Shown: positions 15,916 to 26,407, numbered from the stretch's first letter. The stretch is DNA of 64,000 nucleotides from Clostridium chromiireducens (GCF_002029255.1 NZ_MZGT01000024.1:1-64000), one strand, 5' to 3'. A program made the numbers and translations. The notes: generated by a model not told the origin, from the letters alone.

Positions 15916-18561
15916 ATGTCAGAAGAAATGAAAAATATATCAACAACCTATGATCCTAAAGAATTTGAAGATAGGATTTATAAGAATTGGGAAGAAAAAG
16001 GCTATTTTACACCAGTAGTTGATAAAAGTAAAAAGCCATATACAATAGTTATGCCACCACCAAATATAACAGGTCAGCTTCACTTAGGGCATGCCTTTGA
16101 TGACACGCTTCAAGATATGCTTATAAGATTTAAGAGAATGCAAGGTTATGCAGCATTATGGCTGCCAGGTGAAGACCATGCATCTATTGCAACTGAAGTT
16201 AGGGTTGCAAACATGCTAGCTGAACAAGGCTACGATAAAAAAGAAATGGGAAGAGAAGCATTCCTTGAAAAAGTTTGGGAATGGAGCGATAAGTATAGAG
16301 CTACCATAAGAAATCAAGTTAAAAGACTTGGGGTATCAGCTGACTTTACAAGGGAAGCATTTACAATGGATGAAAATCTTAGTGCAGCTGTAAAGCATGT
16401 ATTTGTTAAGTTATATAATGAAGGCTTAATTTATCAAGGAAATAGAATTACTAACTGGTGTACTCATTGTCAAACTGCGTTATCAGATGCAGAAATTGAA
16501 TATGAGGAACAAGCAGGGCACTTCTGGCACATTAACTACCCATTAGCTGATGGCAGTGGTTTCCTTGAAATTGCTACAACAAGACCTGAAACATTACTTG
16601 GAGATAGCGGTGTAGCTGTAAATCCTAATGATGAAAGATATAAGCATCTTATTGGTAAAACAGTAATATTACCATTAGTAAATAGAGAAATTCCTATAGT
16701 TGGAGATGACTATGTTGATTTAGAATTTGGAACTGGTGCTGTTAAAATGACTCCTGCACATGATCCTAATGACTTTGAAGTTGGAAAAAGACATAACCTT
16801 GAAATTATAAGAGTTATGGATGATCAAGGTATCATAAATCACTTTGGTGGAAAATACCAAGGATTAGATAGATATGAAGCGAGAAAAGCTATTGTTAAAG
16901 ATTTAGAAGAGTTAGGACTTTTAGTTAAGGTTAAAGATCATGCTCATAACGTTGGTACACACGATAGATGTGGAACTACTGTAGAACCAATAATATCTAA
17001 GCAATGGTATGTTAAGATGGAAGATCTGGCTAAGCCAGCGATAGAAGTAGTTAAGAATGGAAAAACTAAGTTTGTTCCTGAAAGATTTGATAAGATATAT
17101 TACAATTGGATGGAAAACATTCAAGATTGGTGTATATCAAGACAATTATGGTGGGGACATAGAATTCCTGTTTATTACTGTCAAGATTGCGGTGAAATGA
17201 TGGTACTTGAGGATGCACCAAAAGCATGTACAAAATGTGGAAGTACTAATTTAAAGCAAGATAATGATGTTCTTGATACATGGTTTTCTTCTGCATTATG
17301 GCCATTTTCAACACTTGGCTGGCCAAATAATACAGAAGACTTAGAATATTTCTATCCAACAAGTACACTAGTTACTGGGCATGATATTATATTCTTCTGG
17401 GTTGCAAGAATGATATTCTCAGGAATTCATTGTATGGGTGAAACTCCATTTGATACTGTTCTTATTCATGGTCTTATAAGAGATTCACAAGGAAGAAAAA
17501 TGAGTAAATCTTTAGGAAATGGTGTTGATCCATTAGAAGTTATAGACACTTATGGAGCTGATGCCTTAAGATTTATGATAGCAACTGGTAATGCTCCTGG
17601 TAATGACATGAGATATTATCCAGAAAGAGTTGAATCTTCAAGAAACTTTGCTAATAAAATTTGGAATGCTTCAAGATTTGTCATGATGAATCTTGATAAG
17701 GATGTAATGAACAAATACAAAGACTGCAAGGAATATTCTTTAGCAGATAAGTGGATATTATCAGAGATGAATACTTTAATTAAAGAAGTTACAGAAAATA
17801 TGGAAAAATATGAACTTGGAATTGCAATGCAGAAGGTTTATGATTTCATGTGGACTGAATTCTGTGATTGGTATATAGAACTTGTTAAGCCAGTATTCTA
17901 TGGTGATGATGAAAAAGCTAAGGGAATAGTTTATAATGTATTAAACACTGTTTTAATTACAGGATTAAAATTATTACACCCAGCTATGCCATTTATAACA
18001 GAAGAAATATTCACTCACTTAAGTGATGAAGAAACAATAACAACTTCAGCTTGGCCTGTATTTGATGAAGCGTTAGTTAATAAAGAAGCTGAAAATGATA
18101 TGGCTTTTGTAATTGAAGCTATAAAAGGCTTAAGAAATGTAAGAGCTGAAATGAATGTACCACCTTCAAGAAAAGCTAAAGTAATCTGCTATATAGCAGA
18201 AGATGCTAAGAAAGCATTTAATGCAGGTTCTGCATATATTGAAAAATTAGCGTCAGCTTCAGAAGTTGAATTTATAGCGGACAAAGCTAATGTTCCAGCA
18301 AATGCTGTATCTCTAGTTGTTAAGGGTGGAGAATTATTTATGCCGTTACTTGACTTAGTTGATAAAGAAAAAGAATTAGATAGATTAAATAAAGAGTTAA
18401 AGAAATTAGAAGGCGAAATTGATAGAATAGATAAAAAGCTAGGAAATCAAGGATTTGTTGCAAAAGCACCAGCAGCAGTAATAGATGCAGAAAAAGAAAA
18501 GAGAGTAAAATATGTAGAAATGTTAGAAGCTGTTGAAGCAAGAATAAAAGCTTTAGATTAA
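15916..18561 (+). CDS. valS: Valyl-tRNA synthetase
   Basis: 881 residues, the full length of bacterial ValRS. Class I signatures are HLGH (in '[14 protein letters not shown]', near 50) and KMSKS (in '[10 protein letters not shown]', near 530); the editing domain lies between, with its '[10 protein letters not shown]' motif, and a zinc-type 'CQDCG...CTKCG' knuckle near 420. The C terminus carries the Val-specific coiled coil (about 810-881). It charges tRNA-Val and deacylates Thr-tRNA-Val. ATG 15916 is chosen because GGAGG sits 7 bases before it; another ATG two codons upstream is too close. Controlled by the T-box upstream. Confidence 0.98.
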   Translation: MSEEMKNISTTYDPKEFEDRIYKNWEEKGYFTPVVDKSKKPYTIVMPPPNITGQLHLGHAFDDTLQDMLIRFKRMQGYAALWLPGEDHASIATEVRVANMLAEQGYDKKEMGREAFLEKVWEWSDKYRATIRNQVKRLGVSADFTREAFTMDENLSAAVKHVFVKLYNEGLIYQGNRITNWCTHCQTALSDAEIEYEEQAGHFWHINYPLADGSGFLEIATTRPETLLGDSGVAVNPNDERYKHLIGKTVILPLVNREIPIVGDDYVDLEFGTGAVKMTPAHDPNDFEVGKRHNLEIIRVMDDQGIINHFGGKYQGLDRYEARKAIVKDLEELGLLVKVKDHAHNVGTHDRCGTTVEPIISKQWYVKMEDLAKPAIEVVKNGKTKFVPERFDKIYYNWMENIQDWCISRQLWWGHRIPVYYCQDCGEMMVLEDAPKACTKCGSTNLKQDNDVLDTWFSSALWPFSTLGWPNNTEDLEYFYPTSTLVTGHDIIFFWVARMIFSGIHCMGETPFDTVLIHGLIRDSQGRKMSKSLGNGVDPLEVIDTYGADALRFMIATGNAPGNDMRYYPERVESSRNFANKIWNASRFVMMNLDKDVMNKYKDCKEYSLADKWILSEMNTLIKEVTENMEKYELGIAMQKVYDFMWTEFCDWYIELVKPVFYGDDEKAKGIVYNVLNTVLITGLKLLHPAMPFITEEIFTHLSDEETITTSAWPVFDEALVNKEAENDMAFVIEAIKGLRNVRAEMNVPPSRKAKVICYIAEDAKKAFNAGSAYIEKLASASEVEFIADKANVPANAVSLVVKGGELFMPLLDLVDKEKELDRLNKELKKLEGEIDRIDKKLGNQGFVAKAPAAVIDAEKEKRVKYVEMLEAVEARIKALD

Positions 18562-18569
18562 GAGATAAT

Positions 18570-18613
18570 TAGAGGTATTGCCAAATATTATATTTGGCGG
18601 TATCTTTTTTTGT
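18570..18613 (+). terminator. valS terminator
   Basis: GGTATTGCCAAATAT pairs with ATATTTGGCGGTATC (a few G.U pairs), followed by seven Ts. Confidence 0.85.
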
Positions 18614-18768
18614 TATTTGTTTAAACATTAAACAAATACAACACTTATCCATTAATATCAGCCTAAGATTCACAAAAAAAAATAATTTTTAAATTTATAA
18701 TTATTACGGATATAACAGAATAAAAATTAATATATATAATTTATAAATATTATGTGGAGGGTTTAAAA

Positions 18769-19608
18769 TTGAAAGATAAAAAGCACTTAGTTAACTTGAT
18801 TTTTTGGATATCCTTATCTATATTATTTAATATTATTGTATATTATACACGAGGTGAGAAATCTGCTATTGAATATTTTGGGGGTTACATAGTAGAAATG
18901 TCGTTAAGTTTAGATAATTTATTTTTATTTTTAATGATATTTTCAAGCTTTAGGATAAGACCAGAATATCAAGAACGGGTACTGCTATATGGTGTTATCG
19001 GAGCAATGGTATTAAGGCTGTTATTTATTTTACTTGGTGTAGCAATTGTTAGTAAATTTAGCTTCTTGCTTTCTGTATTTGGTATAATATTATTACTTAG
19101 TGGGATAAAAATATTTATAAGAGAAGATGAAAACATACAATTTCACGATAACTTTGCTGTGAAAATTTTGAGGAAAGTAATTCCAATAACAAATACTTTA
19201 CATGGGAACAAATTTTTCGTAAAGCAAAATAGAACTCTTCATGCAACCCCTCTACTTGTAGTACTATTAATAATAGAGTTTTCAGATATTATATTTGCAA
19301 TAGATTCAATACCAGCTATCTTTTCAATAACTACAGATACTTTTATAGTTTACACATCTAATATTTTTGCTATATTAGGACTAAGAAGCATGTACTATAT
19401 ATTAGAAAGAATGAATAATATGTTTAAGTTTATGAAATATGGAGTTGGATGCATTTTAATGTTTACAGGATTAAAGCTTCTACTACTATTTTGGGAAATT
19501 GAGATTTCAGTTACGAATTCCGTATTGATAATAATATCAATTTTATTAAGTAGCATTCTAGTATCTTTAGTGTGTGGAGAGATTAGTAAACTTAAGAATC
19601 GATCTTAA
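18769..19608 (+). CDS. TerC-family integral membrane protein
   Basis: About 279 residues with seven to nine hydrophobic segments. The TerC signatures are present: 'SLDNLFLFLMIFSSF' near 46 and 'DIIFAIDSIPAIFSITTD' near 176, with the acidic residues in the membrane that are thought to handle metal ions. TerC/Alx-type proteins are linked to tellurite resistance and, in Bacillus and E. coli, to manganese export. Which ion this one moves is not known. The start is taken as TTG 18769 because GTGGAGG lies eight bases before it; the in-frame GTG at 18754 overlaps that site. Confidence 0.85.
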   Translation: MKDKKHLVNLIFWISLSILFNIIVYYTRGEKSAIEYFGGYIVEMSLSLDNLFLFLMIFSSFRIRPEYQERVLLYGVIGAMVLRLLFILLGVAIVSKFSFLLSVFGIILLLSGIKIFIREDENIQFHDNFAVKILRKVIPITNTLHGNKFFVKQNRTLHATPLLVVLLIIEFSDIIFAIDSIPAIFSITTDTFIVYTSNIFAILGLRSMYYILERMNNMFKFMKYGVGCILMFTGLKLLLLFWEIEISVTNSVLIIISILLSSILVSLVCGEISKLKNRS

Positions 19609-19656
19609 ATACTATAATTATATAAAAAGAATAATATCAGCGTTCATAATTAAAAA

Positions 19657-19702
19657 TTAGGTGGGAGCTTTATCTTAGAGTTCCTACTTAAATTTTTTAT
19701 TA
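19657..19702 (+). terminator. Weak hairpin after the TerC gene
   Basis: AGGTGGGAGCT can pair with AGTTCCTACTT through several G.U pairs, followed by a T-rich tail. Confidence 0.4.
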
Positions 19703-19802
19703 TTAGTTTTTTACCTATAATTGATATATAATGTAAAGTAATACATAATAATTGTATAAACTTGATTTAAAACAGTATAGAAAAGACGAAGAGGTAATAG
19801 AA

Positions 19803-21110
19803 ATGAGTATGACGTATAATGAAGCAATGAATTACATAACAAGTGTTGGAAGGTTTGGTTCGAATTATGGACTAGAAAGAACCTTGAGAATTCTTGAATT
19901 ACTTGGAAATCCCCAAAAAAAACTAAAGCTAATACATATAGCAGGAACTAATGGTAAAGGATCTACAACTGCAATGATAAGCAAAATGCTTAGAGGGTTT
20001 GGATATAAGGTCGGAATGTATACATCACCTTATTTACAAGAATTTGAGGAAAGAATTCAGATTAATGGAGAGAATATTAATAAAAGTGTCTTAGTAAAAT
20101 TATTAGAAGAAGTTAAAAGAGCTATAGATAAAGTTGTTGAAGAAGGTTATGAGCATCCAACAGAATTTGAAATAATTACTGCACTTATGTTTTTACATTT
20201 TTATAAAGAAGAAGTTGATTATGGTGTAATTGAGGTAGGTCTTGGTGGTCGTCTCGATTCAACTAATGTATTAACTCCGATAGTATCTGTAATAACCTCA
20301 ATAAGTTTTGATCATACAAATATATTAGGGAATAATTTAAAGGATATAGCCAAAGAAAAGGCTGGAATAATTAAAGAGAATAAGCCTGTAATACTATATC
20401 CTCAAGAACAAGAAGTAGAAGAAGTAGTTTCTAGAGTAGCGAGGGAAAAAAACTCTAAAGTGTTTAATGTTATTAAAGAAAGTGGAAAGTTAATAGATAT
20501 AAATTATGAAGATTTCAATCAAATTGTGGAAGTTGAAACAGAAAGAAATACTTATAATATTAATTTTCCACTACTTGGTGAACATCAAATATTAAATTTA
20601 GCAGTAGCTATAAATACCATAGAAGTATTATGTGATGAAGAAAAAATAGAAATAGATAGAAATATAATTGAAAAATCACTTGAAGATGTTAAATGGATAG
20701 GACGACTTGAAGTACTAAGTAAAAAGCCTTCGATTGTAATTGACGGAGCGCATAATATAGATGGAATTAAAGCACTTAGAAAAAATATTAGTAAATATTT
20801 TAAATTCAATAAAATATATTTACTGTTAGGAATTTTAGCTGATAAGCAAGTTAAAGAGATGATAGAGGTAATAACCCCGATTGCAGAGAAAGTTTATGCA
20901 CTAACACCTCATAGTGAAAGAGCAGAACTTAGTGAAGATTTAAAAAAAGAGATATTAAATTATAATCCTAATACTATTGCGATTGAGAACTATGAAGAGG
21001 CATTTTCTATTGTACTTAAAGAAGCAGGAGAACAAGACTTGATCTTAATAAGTGGATCTTTATATATGATTGGAGATATGAGAAGAATAATAACTTCAAA
21101 ATTAATATAA
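19803..21110 (+). CDS. folC: Folylpolyglutamate synthase / dihydrofolate synthase
   Basis: A 435-residue Mur-ligase-type enzyme. The P-loop is 'IHIAGTNGKGSTTAMI' near 43; 'YTSPYLQEFEERI' near 75 is the folate-binding loop; 'GGRLDSTNV' near 152 and 'SFDHTNILG' near 171 are family motifs; the C-terminal domain has 'VIDGAHNIDGI' near 315. It adds glutamates to folates and may also join glutamate to dihydropteroate. ATG 19803 follows GAGGT by seven bases; the frame is open upstream to 19752 but has no ribosome site there. No other folate genes are adjacent. Confidence 0.95.
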   Translation: MSMTYNEAMNYITSVGRFGSNYGLERTLRILELLGNPQKKLKLIHIAGTNGKGSTTAMISKMLRGFGYKVGMYTSPYLQEFEERIQINGENINKSVLVKLLEEVKRAIDKVVEEGYEHPTEFEIITALMFLHFYKEEVDYGVIEVGLGGRLDSTNVLTPIVSVITSISFDHTNILGNNLKDIAKEKAGIIKENKPVILYPQEQEVEEVVSRVAREKNSKVFNVIKESGKLIDINYEDFNQIVEVETERNTYNINFPLLGEHQILNLAVAINTIEVLCDEEKIEIDRNIIEKSLEDVKWIGRLEVLSKKPSIVIDGAHNIDGIKALRKNISKYFKFNKIYLLLGILADKQVKEMIEVITPIAEKVYALTPHSERAELSEDLKKEILNYNPNTIAIENYEEAFSIVLKEAGEQDLILISGSLYMIGDMRRIITSKLI

Positions 21111-21178
21111 AACTGATGTAATTAATTTTTAAGAATAAAATTTGAATTTATTTAGAGAAAAGGAGTAATGAGCGTTAT

Positions 21179-23161
21179 ATGGTTAAGAAAAATGTATATG
21201 ATCTTGTTTTGAATAAGAATTCAATCTATTATGATTTAAAAGAGTTTCATGATAGAAATCCTGGTATACTATATAGCTATCAAGACTTCGAAATAGCTGG
21301 CATAAGAGAGTATAAAAGTATTACTAATAAAATACGTCCTCTGGAAATTTTTGAAAAAAATAGGTTGGCAAATGAACTACTAGATATTTTATATAATGAT
21401 CTTAATTTTGAAGAAAAAATTGTAAATATAAATGGCTTTATTACTTTGAATCCAATTATAAACTATTATGAAAGTTTGGTTAAGCTTTTTAGGGCCTCAA
21501 TATATAGTAACGAAGGCCTTTTAGATAAAATGAGAGAAGTCATAAGTAAAATTCTTAAAAATAGCAGCAATGGTGAAGAAATAAAACTTGCCATAGTACT
21601 CTCCACAGTTTGTAATATTGAAAATATTGAGAGTATACTAAGCGTTTTTTCTATTCATAACGATTATCTTTTTTATGTAATTTATGCTTATGAATATATG
21701 GGCGAATGTAATGATAAAGTATTTCAGATATCAAAAATATCTAGAGGATATGGAAAAGTATTTTGTGTGATGAACCTTAGTCCAACAAACGATGAGATTA
21801 GAAAATGGCTGATAGAATATGGATGTGAAAATAATGTAGGAGTATCTGAACTGCTATCATATACTATGTTATCACTAGATTTAATAAAATACTTAGAGGA
21901 TATTGGATTAAATAAAGAAAAATTAGATATTTTCTCAAAATCATTTAGTGTTTTGTTATCTGATTATGGGATAGATGATATAAAAAATTCAATAAAAGTT
22001 TGTAATAAACTTCTAGATATTATTGATAGTATTAATGGGAAAATATATTCATTATATGCTGTGATTTCAATTCTTTATTCTATTGAAGCAATAATTATTG
22101 ACGAATATAAAAATAAAAAAGAAGCTATTTCCTATAAATTTAATAATGATTATAAAAGTATAATTGAAAAATGTAAAAGAATTTGTAAGAAAAATATATG
22201 GCATGAAATAATAGCAAGCGAAGTATCAAATATAGAAATAGAAAGCAGTGTCCTAATCAGTTGTGCTGAAAAGACAAAATACAGGTTGAAAAAAAGGGAA
22301 TATGAAATAATCTTAAAAAGAGATTGTACGAATGCATTATTATATAAATATGCATTTTCAGTTGGAAGTAAAGCAATAAAAAAATGTGCATTTGACTTAG
22401 CACTACAAAAATTGCCTATGGATCAAATTTTCAGAGGACAGGATGAATTAAAAATAGAGACTTTGGCTTATGATGATATAGCCCAGATATGTGTATTTAT
22501 TATAATAAAATATTCGCAATACGAAGAATTTCCAGAAAAGTATAAGGAATTAAATCTTCAAGCATTAAGGTCGCCGTTAATTGAAACAAGAATACAGGCT
22601 GCAGTAAATCTTCAAAGATTTAGAAGTGAATTTGATTCTGATGATGAAGAAATTATAAACGATGCAATCAGCTCAGAGATGGTTGCACATGTAAGAAGAT
22701 CTCTTAATTCACTGTTAATTGAAAGTAGTGAAAAAGAAAAGAGATATGTTGGGGTAAATGAAAATATGCACATAGATATTCATGTTAAAGATATATATTT
22801 AATTAATTTAAATATTGCTGGAACTATATATGTGGATATGAGTGAAATTTATAATAAATTACTTGAAGAGGATATTGTTTATTTCCATTTAACTAGAGAA
22901 TATAATAATCAGCATGATCAAAATGATATACAGGTTATAACTACAGAAGGGTATGTTATAGGGTATGTTCCTAGAGATAATAGTACTATAATGAAAAATC
23001 TCATGGATAAAGGGAAATATTTATATGGAAAAATAAATGAACTAAGTGAAGATTATAATAATATAAATATTAATATTTATTTGAGCTACAAAGATGTTAT
23101 AGAAGAGGTGACAAATACCTTATCGCTGTTATCAGGAGAGAGAGAATACTATCTACAATAG
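21179..23161 (+). CDS. Large uncharacterised protein with C-terminal HIRAN domain
   Basis: 660 residues, no signal peptide. Residues about 1-510 are helical and repetitive in feel, with a stretch near 468-515 ('LIETRIQAAVNLQRF', 'VAHVRRSLNSLLIES') that looks like HEAT-type repeats. The last 110 residues fit a HIRAN domain: 'INLNIAGTIYV' near 541, 'REYNNQHDQNDIQV' near 580 and 'GYVIGYVPRDNS' near 600. HIRAN domains in eukaryotic HLTF-type proteins bind DNA 3' ends; in bacteria they occur alone or beside helicases and nucleases. None is fused or adjacent here. Function is unknown; DNA or stalled-fork recognition is a guess. It follows folC by 68 bases with a GGAG site. Confidence 0.6.
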   Translation: MVKKNVYDLVLNKNSIYYDLKEFHDRNPGILYSYQDFEIAGIREYKSITNKIRPLEIFEKNRLANELLDILYNDLNFEEKIVNINGFITLNPIINYYESLVKLFRASIYSNEGLLDKMREVISKILKNSSNGEEIKLAIVLSTVCNIENIESILSVFSIHNDYLFYVIYAYEYMGECNDKVFQISKISRGYGKVFCVMNLSPTNDEIRKWLIEYGCENNVGVSELLSYTMLSLDLIKYLEDIGLNKEKLDIFSKSFSVLLSDYGIDDIKNSIKVCNKLLDIIDSINGKIYSLYAVISILYSIEAIIIDEYKNKKEAISYKFNNDYKSIIEKCKRICKKNIWHEIIASEVSNIEIESSVLISCAEKTKYRLKKREYEIILKRDCTNALLYKYAFSVGSKAIKKCAFDLALQKLPMDQIFRGQDELKIETLAYDDIAQICVFIIIKYSQYEEFPEKYKELNLQALRSPLIETRIQAAVNLQRFRSEFDSDDEEIINDAISSEMVAHVRRSLNSLLIESSEKEKRYVGVNENMHIDIHVKDIYLINLNIAGTIYVDMSEIYNKLLEEDIVYFHLTREYNNQHDQNDIQVITTEGYVIGYVPRDNSTIMKNLMDKGKYLYGKINELSEDYNNININIYLSYKDVIEEVTNTLSLLSGEREYYLQ

Positions 23162-23297
23162 AGTGTATATTTTTATATAGATAAACTAATTAAGACTTAA
23201 ACTTAAACTTTGAAAAATATCTCGACTGGAACAAAAGTATGTTGCTTAGTTCTGGTATGGCATTTATTGAAAGTATAACTATAATTATATTATTAAA

Positions 23298-23364
23298 AGA
23301 GGTTGTACCAAATTGTTTAGTCCTAAGAATTATAGGGCTAAACAATTGTTACAACCTTTTTTAT
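23298..23364. terminator. Bidirectional hairpin terminator
   Basis: A long stem with few mismatches pairs about 23300-23325 with 23333-23357 (core TTGTTTAG/CTAAACAA), followed by Ts on the plus side and preceded by As on the left. It lies between convergent genes. Confidence 0.8.
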
Positions 23365-23387
23365 AAATAAATTATTAGATAGTTTAT

Positions 23388-23639
23388 TTATATACTTTTT
23401 TCTTTCCAAGACAATAGAGCTTTAGATAACTGATCAGGACAAGATGTACCTCTGTTCCTACAATCAATTCCTTTTAATTTTTCGATCACGTCATCAACTG
23501 GCATACCCTTTACTAGATGGCCTATACCTAGAAGATTCCCTGAACATCCGCCGATAAATTCTACATCCTCAACAATATTATTTTTAATTTCAAGATTAAT
23601 TGTACTTGAACAAACACCTGATGTCTTATATGAAAACAT
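23388..23639 (-). CDS. TSCPD-domain protein (TIGR03905 type)
   Basis: An 83-residue protein matching the short TSCPD family: 'YKTSGVCSSTI' at the N terminus, 'FIGGCSGNLLGIGHLVKGMP' in the middle and 'CRNRGTSCPDQL' near the end. The cysteines (about 8, 32, 59 and 66) could bind metal or a cluster. TSCPD domains also occur at the C terminus of some ribonucleotide reductases; the role of the free form is unknown. The start follows AAGGAG; the frame is open upstream to 23720 but without a ribosome site. Confidence 0.85.
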   Translation of the reverse strand: MFSYKTSGVCSSTINLEIKNNIVEDVEFIGGCSGNLLGIGHLVKGMPVDDVIEKLKGIDCRNRGTSCPDQLSKALLSWKEKSI

Positions 23640-23817
23640 TAGAAACACTCCTTTATTATTTTTTTGCACGACTTGTATACTATGAGTCGAGTTTGCTTTA
23701 TTATACAAGAAATCTGTCAAGAAATAAAGAGATTACAATTAATTAGTTGTGCCAATAATGTACTTCTAGAATATATTAGAGGTAACAGAGTGATTATCTT
23801 ATAAGGAGGAAAATGGA

Positions 23818-24729
23818 ATGAGTTATCTTATTTTATGTAGCACTGGTTCAGATAGTTTAAACAAGATAAATACTGAGAATTTAAAAACTCAAAGTATGGT
23901 TTTATCTATTGGTGAAAGTCCATTTGGTCCTCATGGATTATCACTATATAAAGATAAAATCTTGGTAGCTAACAACTATAATAATAGCATTTCATTAGTT
24001 GATTATAATGCGTTCAAAGAAGAAAATAATCTATATATAGGTGCTCACCCAAATGATGTAGCTGCCAATGATGATATAGCATATGTTTCATGTGGAGAAT
24101 CAAATTCGCTCATAACATATGATTTAATGAATGAAAGAGTTAATTTCGAGATTCCTACAGGTAGGTTTCCACATAATGTTACATTAATTAAAGAAAAAAG
24201 TATTATTTTTGTTAGTAATATGGGGGATGACAGCATTTCTGTAATTGATTATATAAATAATAAAGAAATAAAAAGAATCCGAGTAGAGAGTACACCAATA
24301 AAAATAAACATATCAAAAAATAGGAAATACTTATATGTATGCATGAGTTATCTTGGTCACGATAAAAACGGAAGTATAGGTATTATAGAATTGAAAACTT
24401 TAGAATTAATTAATAAAGTTACAGTAGGATTCTCACCAGTAGATTTATTCGAGGAAGGAAATTATCTTTATGTTTCAAATTTATGTGGTGGGTCTATTAG
24501 TATTGTTAATTTAGTTGATCTAAAAGAAGAAAATAGATTAATTGTTGGAGGAATGCCAAGGGGTATTGTTAAAGATGGAGATAATTTATTCGTAGGAGAC
24601 TATCTAAATGGACTATTGAATATAATAAATCTCAAGAGTAAAAATGTAAAAGCCATACCTATAGGGTCTGAACCTAATAGTATGACTTTGTCGCATGATA
24701 GTATACTATCACAATTAACTAATAAGTAA
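23818..24729 (+). CDS. YncE-like beta-propeller protein
   Basis: 303 residues built of repeated blades of the YVTN/YncE type: units such as 'VSIGESPFGPHGLSL', 'LYIGAHPNDVAANDD', 'EIPTGRFPHNVTLI', 'RVESTPIKINIS', 'VTVGFSPVDLFEE' and 'LIVGGMPRGIVKDG' recur about every 40 residues, giving roughly seven blades. There is no signal peptide, so it should be cytoplasmic. Such propellers are binding scaffolds and the ligand is unknown. Strong AAGGAGG site. The 3' end overlaps the convergent DUF4364 gene by 15 bases. Confidence 0.75.
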   Translation: MSYLILCSTGSDSLNKINTENLKTQSMVLSIGESPFGPHGLSLYKDKILVANNYNNSISLVDYNAFKEENNLYIGAHPNDVAANDDIAYVSCGESNSLITYDLMNERVNFEIPTGRFPHNVTLIKEKSIIFVSNMGDDSISVIDYINNKEIKRIRVESTPIKINISKNRKYLYVCMSYLGHDKNGSIGIIELKTLELINKVTVGFSPVDLFEEGNYLYVSNLCGGSISIVNLVDLKEENRLIVGGMPRGIVKDGDNLFVGDYLNGLLNIINLKSKNVKAIPIGSEPNSMTLSHDSILSQLTNK

Positions 24730-25239
24730 ATTAATTATATTAGTATAGATATCTGAAGGATTTTCCTTCCACCTATTGCAAATTAAAGTGGCTTGATTTT
24801 TTGAAGGAACTGACAATTTTAATTCCATTAATAAAGATTCGTTTTCAATTGCTTTTAAGTCGACTATAAAGCTATCATTGGAACCAAGAGTATAATCTGC
24901 ATGTATAGTTAGTTCTCTTTTAATTGATTCTATTTTTTCTTTAATATACTCATTTGTTATTGAAATTTTTGAAGGGGATATTCTGTCTTTAAACAAAGAG
25001 AGAACATTATCTCCTTTTTTTGTTAATATCAATAATTTCTTATCGTTAACTTCATGATATTCTACGAAATTTGATTCTTCAAGCTCAGATAAATATTGTT
25101 GAAATGTAAAATAATTGATAAAGTTATTTTCAAGAATTATTTCAGTAAGCTGATTATTTGATATTGGATTTTTTATCGACTTTAAAACATATAACATAAG
25201 TAATTTATTTTCTGCTAATTCTGATGAACTTTCGTACAT
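24715..25239 (-). CDS. DUF4364 winged-helix-like protein
   Basis: A 174-residue clostridial protein of the DUF4364 family. The first 80 residues read as a winged helix ('LAENKLLMLYVLKSI...TEIILENNFINYFTFQQYLSEL'), while the C-terminal half alternates short strands and ends with a conserved-looking 'SKNQATLICNRWKENP'. DNA binding is likely but not shown, and the target is unknown. ATG 25239 follows GGAGGT at good spacing; the longer frame to 25284 lacks one. It ends inside the convergent propeller gene. Confidence 0.8.
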   Translation of the reverse strand: MYESSSELAENKLLMLYVLKSIKNPISNNQLTEIILENNFINYFTFQQYLSELEESNFVEYHEVNDKKLLILTKKGDNVLSLFKDRISPSKISITNEYIKEKIESIKRELTIHADYTLGSNDSFIVDLKAIENESLLMELKLSVPSKNQATLICNRWKENPSDIYTNIINLLIS

Positions 25240-25410
25240 AATTACCTCCATAACCTCTGAAAATATATTTTTATTATAACACAAAAAATTTTTAAGTGAA
25301 TAAAAAAGTCAAAGATAATTTATAAATGTAAATCTATGTAGTGGTATAAATGAGTAAAATCTGAATAAAATAGTTTATATAAGAAATATAAAGTTAAAGG
25401 GGTTAGGAAA

Positions 25411-26175
25411 GTGGTATGGAAGAAGAAGAGAATAGGAATTGATATAATATTAATTATTTTTTTGGTTTTTATATCAATTGGAATCAATAAAGATACACAT
25501 GTCATGGCAAAAACTCAAGAGGAGTCACCTATTTATTGTGTTGACACTGATGAGAAGGTAGTTAGCTTGACATTTGATATAAATTGGGTTGAAAAAGATA
25601 ATGTTAATGTAATATTAGACATATTAAAAAAATATAATGTAAAAGGAACATTCTTCATAATGGGAGGATGGGTTAATACCAGTGAAGATAATATAAATAA
25701 ATTAAAAGCAATAAAAGAAGGGGGGCATGAAATAGGCAATCATAGTTATATTCATCCTAGTTTTATAAAAATAGGGGTAGATAGGATGAAGACAGAAATA
25801 GATAAAACTAATGATATTATTGAGAAATATACAGGCGAAAGACCTAAATTATTTAGATTCCCAAGTGGGGATTACAATAAAGATGCTTTTGCTAAGGTGA
25901 GAAACTTAGGATATATGGCTATCCAATGGAATGTTGATTCTGTTGATTGGAAGGAGTTATCAGCTGAAACGGAGTATAACAGGGTAATTAAAGGTGTTAA
26001 GCCAGGTTCAATTGTTCTATTTCATAATGCAAAAAATACCCCTGAAAATTTAGATAGGATTATAAAAGAATTAAAAGATAAAGGTTATGAATTTAAAAGT
26101 GTAGGTGAAATGATTTATTCTGATAACTATACAGTGGACAATCAAGGGATTCAACATAAAGTGAAACTTGATTAG
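25411..26175 (+). CDS. PdaB-like polysaccharide deacetylase
   Basis: 254 residues with an N-terminal membrane helix (about 8-25) and a NodB carbohydrate esterase 4 domain from about 50 to 235. Motifs: 'SLTFDINW' near 50 (catalytic Asp), 'GNHSYIHPS' near 110 (zinc histidines), 'RFPSGDYN' near 149, 'NVDSVDW' near 173 and 'SIVLFHN' near 200. The TFDxxW form and the single N-terminal anchor match PdaB-type proteins, which act late in sporulation on cortex or cell wall peptidoglycan. Start GTG 25411 follows an AAAGGGG/AGGA region. The peptidoglycan substrate is inferred. Confidence 0.85.
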   Translation: MVWKKKRIGIDIILIIFLVFISIGINKDTHVMAKTQEESPIYCVDTDEKVVSLTFDINWVEKDNVNVILDILKKYNVKGTFFIMGGWVNTSEDNINKLKAIKEGGHEIGNHSYIHPSFIKIGVDRMKTEIDKTNDIIEKYTGERPKLFRFPSGDYNKDAFAKVRNLGYMAIQWNVDSVDWKELSAETEYNRVIKGVKPGSIVLFHNAKNTPENLDRIIKELKDKGYEFKSVGEMIYSDNYTVDNQGIQHKVKLD

Positions 26176-26340
26176 GCTAGAGCTGAATCTTAGTTGGACT
26201 TATACCCGCTAGGCGCAATATCCAGGAACTTAGTGCCACTTACCACTATATTTAAGATGGTGATTTATTAGAGGCAGTTAGTAATAGGATAAAAAAAATT
26301 AATATTTATTGAAAAATAACTAGTTTCTGTATTATAATGG
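26176..26340. other. Locally GC-rich intergenic segment, unexplained
   Basis: The part from about 26205 to 26255 is GC-richer than its surroundings and can form several stems (for example TGCC near 26242 with GGCA near 26272). No open frame with a ribosome site is seen. It could be a small RNA or the remnant of a repeat. Confidence 0.3.
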
Positions 26341-26368
26341 TAATATATGCTAATGGGAGCATATATTA
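26341..26368. promoter_or_regulatory. Perfect 10-bp inverted repeat upstream of the SSB-like gene
   Basis: TAATATATGC (26341-26350) and GCATATATTA (26359-26368) flank an eight-base spacer. It lies 40 bases before the ribosome site and has no T-run, so it may be an operator or a 5' mRNA hairpin. Confidence 0.45.
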
Positions 26369-26407
26369 CACAAAATAAAATAATTTCCGATGGAGAGAGG
26401 GATTACA

